Position numbers and translations under genes: made by a program. Shown here in pieces: positions 43,578 to 54,752 of a stretch of 64,000 nucleotides of DNA (position 1 is its first letter; each line of letters starts with the position of its first letter). A model generated the notes under the pieces. The model was not told the origin of the DNA. It worked only from the letters and a program-made list of their open reading frames with translations, and did no database searches. This stretch comes from Symbiodinium kawagutii (taxonomy: Eukaryota; Sar; Dinophyceae; Suessiales; Symbiodiniaceae). The DNA lies in NCBI GenBank assembly GCA_009767595.1, contig VSDK01027706.1:228102-292101 (forward strand). Direction: 5' to 3'.

Positions 43578-46500
43578 GAATCCCCGACATTCAGTTCCCT
43601 TTACGTTTTCTGAAGCCCCGCTGGTGTTTTTTTGAATCCCCGACATTCAGTTCCCTTTACGTTTTCTGAAGCCCCGCTGGTGTTTTTTTGAATCCCCGAC
43701 ATTCAGTTCCCTTTACGTTTTCTGAAGCCCCGCTGGTGTTTTTTTGAATCCCCGACATTCAGTTCCCTTTACGTTTTCTGAAGCCCCGCTGGTGTTTTTT
43801 TGAATCCCCGACATTCAGTTCCCTTTACGTTTTCTGAAGCCCCGCTGGTGTTTTTTTGAATCCCCGACATTCAGTTCCCTTTACGTTTTCTGAAGCCCCG
43901 CTGGTGTTTTTTTGAATCCCCGACATTCAGTTCCCTTTACGTTTTCTGAAGCCCCGCTGGTGTTTTTTTGAATCCCCGACATTCAGTTCCCTTTACGTTT
44001 TCTGAAGCCCCGCTGGTGTTTTTTTGAATCCCCGACATTCAGTTCCCTTTACGTTTTCTGAAGCCCCGCTGGTGTTTTTTTGAATCCCCGACATTCAGTT
44101 CCCTTTACGTTTTCTGAAGCCCCGCTGGTGTTTTTTTGAATCCCCGACATTCAGTTCCCTTTACGTTTTCTGAAGCCCCGCTGGTGTTTTTTTGAATCCC
44201 CGACATTCAGTTCCCTTTACGTTTTCTGAAGCCCCGCTGGTGTTTTTTTGAATCCCCGACATTCAGTTCCCTTTACGTTTTCTGAAGCCCCGCTGGTGTT
44301 TTTTTGAATCCCCGACATTCAGTTCCCTTTACGTTTTCTGAAGCCCCGCTGGTGTTTTTTTGAATCCCCGACATTCAGTTCCCTTTACGTTTTCTGAAGC
44401 CCCGCTGGTGTTTTTTTGAATCCCCGACATTCAGTTCCCTTTACGTTTTCTGAAGCCCCGCTGGTGTTTTTTTGAATCCCCGACATTCAGTTCCCTTTAC
44501 GTTTTCTGAAGCCCCGCTGGTGTTTTTTTGAATCCCCGACATTCAGTTCCCTTTACGTTTTCTGAAGCCCCGCTGGTGTTTTTTTGAATCCCCGACATTC
44601 AGTTCCCTTTACGTTTTCTGAAGCCCCGCTGGTGTTTTTTTGAATCCCCGACATTCAGTTCCCTTTACGTTTTCTGAAGCCCCGCTGGTGTTTTTTTGAA
44701 TCCCCGACATTCAGTTCCCTTTACGTTTTCTGAAGCCCCGCTGGTGTTTTTTTGAATCCCCGACATTCAGTTCCCTTTACGTTTTCTGAAGCCCCGCTGG
44801 TGTTTTTTTGAATCCCCGACATTCAGTTCCCTTTACGTTTTCTGAAGCCCCGCTGGTGTTTTTTTGAATCCCCGACATTCAGTTCCCTTTACGTTTTCTG
44901 AAGCCCCGCTGGTGTTTTTTTGAATCCCCGACATTCAGTTCCCTTTACGTTTTCTGAAGCCCCGCTGGTGTTTTTTTGAATCCCCGACATTCAGTTCCCT
45001 TTACGTTTTCTGAAGCCCCGCTGGTGTTTTTTTGAATCCCCGACATTCAGTTCCCTTTACGTTTTCTGAAGCCCCGCTGGTGTTTTTTTGAATCCCCGAC
45101 ATTCAGTTCCCTTTACGTTTTCTGAAGCCCCGCTGGTGTTTTTTTGAATCCCCGACATTCAGTTCCCTTTACGTTTTCTGAAGCCCCGCTGGTGTTTTTT
45201 TGAATCCCCGACATTCAGTTCCCTTTACGTTTTCTGAAGCCCCGCTGGTGTTTTTTTGAATCCCCGACATTCAGTTCCCTTTACGTTTTCTGAAGCCCCG
45301 CTGGTGTTTTTTTGAATCCCCGACATTCAGTTCCCTTTACGTTTTCTGAAGCCCCGCTGGTGTTTTTTTGAATCCCCGACATTCAGTTCCCTTTACGTTT
45401 TCTGAAGCCCCGCTGGTGTTTTTTTGAATCCCCGACATTCAGTTCCCTTTACGTTTTCTGAAGCCCCGCTGGTGTTTTTTTGAATCCCCGACATTCAGTT
45501 CCCTTTACGTTTTCTGAAGCCCCGCTGGTGTTTTTTTGAATCCCCGACATTCAGTTCCCTTTACGTTTTCTGAAGCCCCGCTGGTGTTTTTTTGAATCCC
45601 CGACATTCAGTTCCCTTTACGTTTTCTGAAGCCCCGCTGGTGTTTTTTTGAATCCCCGACATTCAGTTCCCTTTACGTTTTCTGAAGCCCCGCTGGTGTT
45701 TTTTTGAATCCCCGACATTCAGTTCCCTTTACGTTTTCTGAAGCCCCGCTGGTGTTTTTTTGAATCCCCGACATTCAGTTCCCTTTACGTTTTCTGAAGC
45801 CCCGCTGGTGTTTTTTTGAATCCCCGACATTCAGTTCCCTTTACGTTTTCTGAAGCCCCGCTGGTGTTTTTTTGAATCCCCGACATTCAGTTCCCTTTAC
45901 GTTTTCTGAAGCCCCGCTGGTGTTTTTTTGAATCCCCGACATTCAGTTCCCTTTACGTTTTCTGAAGCCCCGCTGGTGTTTTTTTGAATCCCCGACATTC
46001 AGTTCCCTTTACGTTTTCTGAAGCCCCGCTGGTGTTTTTTTGAATCCCCGACATTCAGTTCCCTTTACGTTTTCTGAAGCCCCGCTGGTGTTTTTTTGAA
46101 TCCCCGACATTCAGTTCCCTTTACGTTTTCTGAAGCCCCGCTGGTGTTTTTTTGAATCCCCGACATTCAGTTCCCTTTACGTTTTCTGAAGCCCCGCTGG
46201 TGTTTTTTTGAATCCCCGACATTCAGTTCCCTTTACGTTTTCTGAAGCCCCGCTGGTGTTTTTTTGAATCCCCGACATTCAGTTCCCTTTACGTTTTCTG
46301 AAGCCCCGCTGGTGTTTTTTTGAATCCCCGACATTCAGTTCCCTTTACGTTTTCTGAAGCCCCGCTGGTGTTTTTTTGAATCCCCGACATTCAGTTCCCT
46401 TTACGTTTTCTGAAGCCCCGCTGGTGTTTTTTTGAATCCCCGACATTCAGTTCCCTTTACGTTTTCTGAAGCCCCGCTGGTGTTTTTTTGAATCCCCGAC

Positions 46501-47253
46501 ATTCAGTTCCCTTTACGTTTTCTGAAGCCCCGCTGGTGTTTTTTTGAATCCCCGACATTCAGTTCCCTTTACGTTTTCTGAAGCCCCGCTGGTGTTTTTT
46601 TGAATCCCCGACATTCAGTTCCCTTTACGTTTTCTGAAGCCCCGCTGGTGTTTTTTTGAATCCCCGACATTCAGTTCCCTTTACGTTTTCTGAAGCCCCG
46701 CTGGTGTTTTTTTGAATCCCCGACATTCAGTTCCCTTTACGTTTTCTGAAGCCCCGCTGGTGTTTTTTTGAATCCCCGACATTCAGTTCCCTTTACGTTT
46801 TCTGAAGCCCCGCTGGTGTTTTTTTGAATCCCCGACATTCAGTTCCCTTTACGTTTTCTGAAGCCCCGCTGGTGTTTTTTTGAATCCCCGACATTCAGTT
46901 CCCTTTACGTTTTCTGAAGCCCCGCTGGTGTTTTTTTGAATCCCCGACATTCAGTTCCCTTTACGTTTTCTGAAGCCCCGCTGGTGTTTTTTTGAATCCC
47001 CGACATTCAGTTCCCTTTACGTTTTCTGAAGCCCCGCTGGTGTTTTTTTGAATCCCCGACATTCAGTTCCCTTTACGTTTTCTGAAGCCCCGCTGGTGTT
47101 TTTTTGAATCCCCGACATTCAGTTCCCTTTACGTTTTCTGAAGCCCCGCTGGTGTTTTTTTGAATCCCCGACATTCAGTTCCCTTTACGTTTTCTGAAGC
47201 CCCGCTGGTGTTTTTTTGAATCCCCGACATTCAGTTCCCTTTACGTTTTCTGA
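43578..47253. repeat. 56-bp satellite, homogenised half (66 units in exact register)
   Basis: From 43,578 the unit GAATCCCCGACATTCAG…CTGAAGCCCCGCTGGTG T7 repeats with a constant 56-bp period. The first start is at 43,578 and the last at 47,218, exactly 65 periods apart, so there is no net length change. I noticed no substitution between units. The sub-variant (GACATTC and GAAGCCCC) is nearly absent from the diverged half. This implies very recent amplification or gene conversion, or an assembly construct. Confidence 0.95.
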
Positions 47254-47321
47254 ATCCCTTTTTTGAATCCCCGAAATTCCGTTCCCTTTACGTTTTCTGA
47301 ATCCCCGCTGGTGTTTTTTTG
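47254..47321. repeat. Satellite tail, one diverged unit
   Basis: After a truncated T-run the older variant (GAATCCCCGAAATTCCG…GAATCCCCGCTGGTG) returns for one unit and the array ends. The homogenised block is therefore flanked on both sides by old-type units. Confidence 0.9.
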
Positions 47322-47338
47322 GAATTCATCGCCTCAAG

Positions 47339-47431
47339 GCCTTGGCCACAGCCGCCGTGCCTCCTTCGGGTGATCCGTTTCGACGGCGTTCCGAGGAGAA
47401 CGCCAGGAGACGGCAGCGGAAGGGGCGGCTG
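47339..47431 (+). CDS. Exon of the RNA-processing gene (ALATAAVPPSGDPFRRRSEE)
   Basis: Acceptor catcgcctcaag lies only 17 bp after the satellite. The frame reads ALATAAVPPSGDPFRRRSEE, then NARRRQRKGRL, and ends at GTGGTT, 31 codons in phase 0 at both ends. It is a basic linker with no repeat signature. The donor side continues GGTTGATGCGGTTGATTC as expected. The proximity means the satellite effectively forms the 3' end of the intron. Confidence 0.6.
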
Positions 47432-48066
47432 GTGGTTGATGCGGTTGATTCAGCGGGTTGATTCGTTGGGGTCGATGTTGTGGATTAGTGATCATCAACC
47501 ATGTTAAGTGAATGAGATTGATAGATGTGAAGTCATGAGCATGTTAAATGCATGATTCATGTTGATTCAATGAGTTGATAGTAAGTAATGATTAGATATG
47601 ATTAGCACGTTCGGCTAATCCGGCCATGGACCGATGATGAGTGTAGGGGATCCGTGCTCGGTTTTTATGATTACTGGTTTAAGCAATGGCAAACGCGGCG
47701 TCAAAATGATGGGTAAACATGGGCCGCTGAATGATGCTTGATGTAATGATGCGTAATGGATTGGTGGGCGTGTAAGTGTTTCGAGTTGATTTTTGGCCCG
47801 TGAGTTTGAACTTGAGGATGTTGAACTCCTGGTTCCCACTTCGGATGGTCCCAGGCAGTCTGAACCATTGAGAAGTACCTGTGGCAAGCCACCATTGTGC
47901 TTATAGATGGTTATAGTTGTAAGATGTTGTAAGGTATAAGTATAAGCGTTTATATTCGTACAAAAATGATGATGACGAGATACATAGTTGAAAAATCACG
48001 ATTTATTTCATGATGATTCTTCATCACAATTTATAACCTATCATTATCACCCACTCCCCAGCCCAG

Positions 48067-48173
48067 GACGCAGCTGGACAGCGTGCTGGGCGTTGTAGCA
48101 TCCCAGGCCACGCCGAAGCTGCGCGAGCTGCCCAGAAGCTTCAAGGCGGGCTGCCTGCTGTTGGTTTTTGATG
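48067..48173 (+). CDS. Exon candidate of the RNA-processing gene (QLDSVLGVVASQATPKLREL)
   Basis: Acceptor cccagcccag is preceded by a TCATTATCACCC tract. The frame reads TQLDSVLGVVASQATPKLRE, then LPRSFKAGCLLL, with a GTTTTT donor followed by TTGATGG. A second frame (DAAGQRAGRCSIPGHAEAAR) is open. The first is preferred for its helical pattern. Confidence 0.5.
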
Positions 48174-48609
48174 GCTAAGCCGGGTGAGTCATGCTTAGTA
48201 TCGTTGTTGGGTATCGAAATAAATTATGTATCTAAAGTTGCTTGTTTGAAATAGGTTGTTTTGATGGTTGAGTCGTGGTTCATGTTGAGTATGTCAAGTC
48301 CAGTCGATCAAAAAGTGGTTAATTGGTGTTTCACTACATGGTTACTTGTACCAAGCTTATGACAATGTCTAACGATTTTAATGGTCAAATGATTTCAAAT
48401 GACGGTTCAGATACATTTTAGATGGTGTGGTCTATTGTCATTATTTACCAACGATATGTGTTACTTATGTTTGACTCATCCATTATGAACTATATAGTCA
48501 AACAGATGGTGTTAACCAACTATGTTTTAGATGGTGTAGTCTATGATCATATCCACTCTACGGTTTTGAACTCTTCTCGTGGTTGGGGGGTGAGCTGGGA
48601 CTGCATCAG

Positions 48610-48660
48610 GTCCAGGAGATGTCCAATATGGCCTGGGCCTATGCGACCCCTGGCAGGGAG
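48610..48660 (+). CDS. OPR/RAP-type protein exon (VQEMSNMAWAYATPGRE)
   Basis: Acceptor gggactgcatcag and donor GTGGCT give a 17-codon exon VQEMSNMAWAYATPGRE, the sNmAWAyAT repeat signature. Phase 0 at the 3' end matches the exon at 50,142, producing AWAYATPGRE|LGLQAPLLFA. That is the normal order of one OPR-like repeat. Confidence 0.7.
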
Positions 48661-50141
48661 GTGGCTGGAGCTTTGGGCCTTGGTGCGCCCCAGGATGTGT
48701 TCAGCATGAGTCTGCTGATTTTCAATTGCGTATCCATGTTGGTGGTGGCATCAGCGGATTGCTTCTTTTGCAATCAAATCATCATTTGATGAGCTGCAAG
48801 CCTGAAAAAAAATGTCCAGCTACAGGGTTGCATAATGAATTCGTGTGGAGCTTGTCATCCCCTGCTTACTGTTGCAACCCTGGACATAACTCAGCATTGC
48901 AGTACTGCGAGTGCGACCACGCATGTCAATAATCATGTTCTGGCGTGATTAGATAATTAATCTCAATAATTAATTGATCCTAAATTGCAAATATCAGTTG
49001 TTAGTTAAAGTTTCTTTGCAGGAGGAAGCACTGGGACAACGTCAGGGAGAAGGGTCTCCGGTCATCCCTCCCCGGGAGTGGGGAGCCAGAAAAAAGAAAA
49101 AACTACGTTTTCTTCTTTACCCCCCCCTCCCCCGGAGAGGGATGACCGGAGACCCTTCTCCCTGAGGTCAGCAATTGCATTGGCAATTCACATTTGATTT
49201 TCTTAAATGGAATTCAATACGAGTTTTTCAAAATTTGATTTATTGGCAATTTAGATTGAATATTGCAATTTTTGCCTTTAACCAAGAAACTTTTTGATGA
49301 AACCAAATCAAGATCAAACAGCCCAGCAAGAAATCCAACAATTCAAGAGAGAAAGACCTTGAAACATGATTGCATTTCTCCAAACGTGAAAAATGGGGCC
49401 CGTATTAACATCTATTAACTCCTTTTCTGTTTAACTAAGCATGATCAATAATTAATCAACCAGTAATTGATCGCTATTTACACAAATCACTATTGCTAGC
49501 CATTATTTACCAGCACTTAGTCATATCACCAACAATTGGCTAGCTCCAACTCAACCTTTGGTCGATTATTGTTACAGTAAGCATTGTCGGTTCTTATAAA
49601 CCCTCATGCACTAGTAAATATTCACCTAAACTATTTTAGCTGGGATATGATGAGGCCTGGTAGAATGGGAAGGTGAGCGGCGATACTACTGATAGGGAAC
49701 ACAAAGGTTATTGATGATGATGCTGATGATATTCATGACATTCGGTCATAGGATGTTATAGGATGTTGTAAACCATCAATAAGTCACTGGTATAATCATT
49801 AATCAATTATCAACCAATCATGCAATCAACCATTGACCAGTACTTATCATATTGCATATCGTATTGTTGGTTATTACCTCCCATAGTCGCTATAGTCAAC
49901 CAGCAAATCAATCACCATTGCTAGCATCATGAAACCATTGGTTGACCAACTCGTATAGTCCTCCATTTTGATCATATACACGAATCAACCACTCATCAGT
50001 TGAACAACTGATCAACATCGTTTGATCAATGTGGTTGAAGGAACGTCGTTTTTCCATAGAAATCACCACGCTTCAACCACATTCGCTTCAACCACATTCG
50101 GTTCAATCACTTGTCGCTTCGCAGCTGGCGTCGCTAGGAAG
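48661..50141. other. Intron DNA with a GC-rich foldback element
   Basis: It contains the 29-bp-arm foldback at 49,042-49,165. Otherwise AT-rich, with CAACCATTGACCAG words rising toward the acceptor. Confidence 0.45.
49042..49165. repeat. Foldback element with perfect 29-bp arms
   Basis: Left arm 49,042-49,070 (TCAGGGAGAAGGGTCTCCGG…) and right arm 49,137-49,165 are exact reverse complements, separated by 66 bp with an AAAAAAGAAAAAAC core. The arms are GC-rich in an AT-rich setting. No ORF. Perfect arm identity suggests a young insertion or active maintenance. Confidence 0.85.
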
Positions 50142-50218
50142 CTGGGCCTCCAAGCGCCTTTGCTCTTCGCTGCGCTGAGCGAAGCTGTGGGCGAACGCCT
50201 CAAGGAGTTCACCTCGCA
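50142..50218 (+). CDS. OPR/RAP-type protein exon (LGLQAPLLFAALSEAVGERL)
   Basis: Acceptor cgctaggaag precedes LGLQAPLLFAALSEAVGERL and KEFTSQ. This is helix 2 of one repeat and the start of the next. The end is placed at CGCA so that the next exon (51,912) continues KEFTSQ|NLCNFSWAFATL, which is the exact family pattern. This requires a GA donor (GATGCG). It is one of the clearest GA-AG introns in the window. Confidence 0.75.
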
Positions 50219-51911
50219 GATGCGTGGCAAGCGGGTGGGGGAGAGTTGGGTTGGGTCATGTTGGGTCGAAGGTTTGGGGTCAGGTGGGATTGGGGTCAGG
50301 TTGGGGGCATGTTGGGTTCATGTCTTGTTGGTAAAGTTTGGGTTTTATGCTGAATATGCTTGGCTTTGATCATCTCCATAGGTCTTCATTAGTGAACGGT
50401 GGTAATGATGGCTCAGGGTATAGACTAGCGAGCCATGAGACATGGTCGTAGCGTTTACATCAGCATTCTTGGACCTTGATTGCTGCAACTGGACTGGTCA
50501 TTGACTATTCTTAGAGTACTACTATATTATAACAGTTGTCTCTTAGTAATTCCTAGACTAACTCTTATGAACTAGTCATTGACTACTACTGACTACTACT
50601 GTAATTGACGTATTTATTATGATCTCGTATTTAGTTCTTTTTGCTTCATTAGCCATAGTTGAATCATTGACCAATGCAGCGGTCCAGGTTTATCTTATGG
50701 AAACACATCCAGAATTGGCAGTACTTTTGTTACTTTATTCATTGTACTGCCCAATTAGAGAGGCCCATTCATCATAGATCTAGTATTGGCATGCATCATT
50801 GGCACCAATGATCTATTACTAGATCATTATCTAATTGAAGATAGATCAGGGAGGTGAATGTATGATAATACGAGCCAGTTTTCCTAGTAATGATTATATT
50901 GGGTTGAAAGTGGCTCCAAGATATGGTGGACAAATCTATTATCAGGTATATTTAGCAATTTAGCAATCCGAGATTACTAGCTAACCATTTTCCTAGCAAG
51001 ATGGACACAAATCGCCTATCTATGGTCAAGATTTTTGGACAAGGAGGGACCATGTGTTTGTCGATAGCTGGTGTGGTGCTGGATCTCGGGGATCTCCACG
51101 AATGATGGGAAACGGCAACGGTTGATTCATGGGATTGCCAAGCATATTCAACCGGTGCTTGGTGCATGATGGTTGGTTCCTGGATGAGTCGATGGTTGAT
51201 TAGTTGATGCTTGATGGCTGGCAGCGTTTGATTCAGGTTTCTGGTGGCCGATTGGTCAGGCATGGATTCATCCATTGACCAACAATATACAGTAGCTCAT
51301 ATGATTGGGTGATTATAGCCGGTTAATTATACTTGGTGAATGATCATTGACCAACTACGATTCACCACACATCCATCGATCAACCAGACAAGGTCATCCA
51401 TTTATCAACCATTCAAGATCTTCCGCCCCGAGTCAACCATGAATTCACCTATCCACCAACCATGAATTCACCACCACCTCCTCACCTTCAGGACCTCCGT
51501 GCCATTACAATGATTATCATTATGATAAACATCACTGGTGAATTCACCAAGGTGATAATTGATTCATTAAGGTGACACTATCAACCATGATTATCATTAA
51601 TCAAAGTGATATGTTTAATTCATTGATCATTAAGCATTATCAGTTATCAAGCATTGTATAAGCCTTACTGAGCATGGTTCGCCAGTATGAATGACACGTT
51701 ATGAAACATGATCAAGCATCATTTCAGCCATTTTGGACCATTGATGTACCAGCAAGGCCTAGCTATGTGGCATAAAACCAGGATCACATTTTACATTGAT
51801 AACATCTATAAACAGTTACCTTAACAGTTACCTTAACATTGGTAACATCCACCAGTGGATAGATCCCAACGCACCGGGCACCATGGGTGGACACCATGGA
51901 CGCGGCCCAAG

Positions 51912-51990
51912 GAATCTCTGCAACTTCTCCTGGGCCTTTGCCACGTTGACCGTTCGTTCCGAGACGTTGATGGCGGAGGTCAACGACGAG
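51912..51990 (+). CDS. OPR/RAP-type protein exon (NLCNFSWAFATLTVRSETLM)
   Basis: Acceptor cgcggcccaag precedes NLCNFSWAFATLTVRSETLM and AEVNDE, then GTGAAC. NlcNfsWAFATL is a diagnostic OPR-like helix. Phase 2 at the 5' end agrees with the exon at 50,142-50,218. Downstream intron opens with GTGATGGTCGG/AAATGATGG words. Confidence 0.75.
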
Positions 51991-52584
51991 GTGAACCGGA
52001 GACCCTTGGGCCGACCGGTGGCGTGCACCTGAGGTGGGGCAAGTGATGGTCGGTTATAGTGAAATGATGGAGTTATAGTGGGTGTCTAACGATTAAGCAT
52101 GGATATCTACACTTATGGTGAATTGGAGCTGAAATCATGGTTGATGATTGTGGATCATGGTTAACAGAGGTTCTTAGATCTTGGAAGAAATGGTCATATA
52201 TATATATATAGTCGAATCAATCAATGGCTTGTGCCTACAACATGTTACAACTGTTACATGTTCCGTCACGTGGCTTGTCACATAAGATATTTGTGAGTAC
52301 GCCTGATGGGAAACAGGACATGCAAAATCAAGCTGAATTGGCACATCAACGGACATCAACCCTGTTTGCTGAGAAACTCTGCTGAGGAATTTGGGAGTTC
52401 AACTTGTCGCTCGACGGAGAAGCCGCACGAATCGGGTGGATTATCATCGGAGTTGTTGGTTGGTTCATGGCTTGTTGGTGAGCCGGTAGTAAGCATCGTT
52501 GACCTTAGTTCAACTGAGGATAATGGGTTGGCTAGCCAGATGATTGGGGATCCTTCGGTCGGCTGTGTGATACTTGTTGCACAG

Positions 52585-52670
52585 GCGCAGTGGGGCGGTT
52601 GCCTACAGCTGGGGGCTCATCCTGGTGGGCACCGCCAGCAGCTTGGTGCCCCGTGCTTTGTCCTCAACCA
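52585..52670 (+). CDS. Exon candidate of the RNA-processing gene (…TASSLVPRALSSTS)
   Basis: Acceptor acttgttgcacag is followed by RSGAVAYSWGLILVGTASSL and VPRALSSTS. LvPraLSst is compatible with the region just before the W-A motif in this repeat family. Another frame, AQWGGCLQLGAHPGGHRQQL, is open in a longer ORF. The donor is not clear. Confidence 0.35.
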
Positions 52671-54677
52671 GCTGATTTCTGAGTTCATGAATTGTTTCAT
52701 ACTTGTTGTTGCCAAGCACTAGCTGGTGAACCACTTGCTCATTCACTTTTTTCGCACATCAATTTGAGGATAATATGTATGAATATGATGGGATCCCCGA
52801 CCATTTTGACCTAGTGGCATTGGTCAAGCATCATTTTAAGCCAAACTGAATATGAACCACCGCTGTTGCTTAGTCAGTATCAAACAGTAGCCATCACTGA
52901 CAACTGCTGCTATTGTTGACGCTACCATGAGGCATCAGTGATTAGCCATTACTCACCACCATTAACCACTATTGACCACTGCCGCTACGAAGCATTCACC
53001 CCATTTGCAATCACTAACCACTGCTATGGGTTGACCATGGCTGACCATTTTCCCGACAATTGAGCATTCGTTTCTAACCACTACAAACAACTACACACCA
53101 CTATTCTCAACTCTAAAAGGCTATTTTCGACTATTGTCCACTATTAAGCACTATTATGCGATATTGACCACCATTAACGACTATTATCCACAGCCACTAC
53201 TGGTTGCCACTATCAACCACTTCTCCATGGCCATCGAGGCAGGGCTTGTCGAACTTACTTTGGTCCTCTGCGATGACGCAGAGCCCCTTGGCCAGGGAGG
53301 GTCATCACCGTGCTTAAGCAGGGGATAAACACAGCAAATGGAAATCAACCCATGGTCCATGGTGGTCTGGTTGGGTTTCAAACATGTTTTCCCTAGTAGT
53401 ACGAAATGATTGGTATCACAAACAAGTCTTTGGGTATCACAAACAAGCCTTTGGGTTCACACGCAGGCCTATCCTGCCCTTACAAGTGACGCACGGGGAA
53501 TTTTTGTCTCAAGCTGTGAAAGTTTATTCTTTGGCTGTTCCTCAGAAGTTTCAATCGCCAGAGGCAACAGCGCGTACCGTTCATGCTGCTGATCACTTTT
53601 GCTATGATGAAAGGTTGCGGTGTTTGAAACATGTCAAGTACTGCATTCTAAAGGCTGGTGACGATTTTACCTCACTGGGATTAGAACGACGGAAGTGCCT
53701 GATGATCTCATTCTTGGCGGTCTGCGATTCACGTTGTTCCATGTTTCACTTCCATAAACCCCGGTGGCCCGCCAACGCGGCTAGCCCTGGACGTTGCCCA
53801 GATCTTGGCATCGACCAAATGATTGGTTGGTTGACTAATGAGGTGCCTCACAACAAGGAACAGTGGACGATTGACTACTACTTTTTTCATAGGGGTTCAA
53901 ACCACCAACCAGTGGTTCATAGTGGTTGATAATCCGGGATAATCGTGATCAAAAGTTGTAATGCTTGTAAACTAAAATGGGTTCAAGTGTTTGATAGTGG
54001 TTGATAGCGGTTATTCATCATAGGAAACAAGAGCTGTTTAAGTTTAGTTTTGATCTGGAATAACTATGGACAATCAGAGTTCAGAATGGCTATATAGTTG
54101 GTGATTTTCTAGGGGGAATAACTCCAACGATATCCAACAGTTGATTGCCACGAAGGGTTATACAATGGCTGTTGTTATGCTGGAATATGCTGGATACAAT
54201 TCAGGTCCAAACCCCTGAACTGGGAAGATAACAATTGGGACGGTAACCCACAACTAGGTGATTGATGTTTATTTGATCGTAACAACCATCGATGGTGGTT
54301 AATTATGGCGGATCATATAGTTGGTCATCAATATTGATGATTGAATAATGTCGACAGATCGTGGTTGACAATCAATTGATGACTGACAATCAACTCATCA
54401 CTTTGAGTGGACCATCAACCATCAAAGTTATTCACTCAATTGATGATCCATCATGATCCATCAATGTCACTGACAATCAACTCATTCATTCAATTGATGG
54501 AATCAATGTCATAACCAACAACAATAATCAACTAGTTGATTATGAATCACCTATGGTTAATGATTATCATCAATAGGTTTTGGTGATCATAAAGACTATT
54601 TAATGACAATCAATGAATGACATTTAACGACGCACATGGTGCCCCGCGCGACCCCTGGCGACCGTTTAGGTTTGCAG
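52671..54677. other. Intron DNA with weak islands
   Basis: An island at 53,230-53,315 is open (IEAGLVELTLVLCDDAEPLG), and an ORF spans 53,384-53,929. Within it a short alternative frame, GGPPTRLALDVAQILAST (53,761-53,815), has repeat-like character. None has secure splice sites. Confidence 0.35.
53384..53929 (+). other. 181-codon ORF, unassigned
   Basis: This is the longest ORF outside simple repeats. It includes a 23-bp direct duplication near its start (TATCACAAACAAG(T/C)CTTTGGG) and segments such as HAADHFCYDERLRCLKHVKY. No domain is recognised and it overlaps a possible exon in another frame. It may be fortuitous or a decayed element. Confidence 0.25.
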
Positions 54678-54752
54678 CCGGAGGTGTTCCAGCGCCTGTC
54701 ACGGGAGGTGGTGCAGCGTGTGACCGACCCAGCAACGGCTCCGGAGGCGCTC
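54678..54752 (+). CDS. OPR/RAP-type protein exon (PEVFQRLSREVVQRVTDPAT)
   Basis: Acceptor taggtttgcag and donor GTTGGT bound 25 codons in phase 0: PEVFQRLSREVVQRVTDPAT and APEAL. It corresponds to repeat helix 2 (p.lfdalareavrR). The donor-side intron is an outstanding run of TGATGGTTGG/GAGGGTTAACTGA words. Confidence 0.7.

Noticed and set aside
39872..43613. Series of 60-130 codon ORFs of NPRNSVPLRFLNPRWCFFES type
   Set aside because: They are translations of the 56-bp satellite; frames shift wherever T-run length changes. Not a gene family.
39605..47321. CRISPR-like array
   Set aside because: The units are contiguous with no unique spacers, there are no cas-type genes, and the setting is a eukaryotic intron. 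It is a satellite.
48661..48705. Extension of the 48,610 exon as VAGALGLGAPQDVF
   Set aside because: Open, but ending at GTGGCT (48,661) gives the exact repeat continuation LGLQAPLLFA from the exon at 50,142, so the extension is read as intron.
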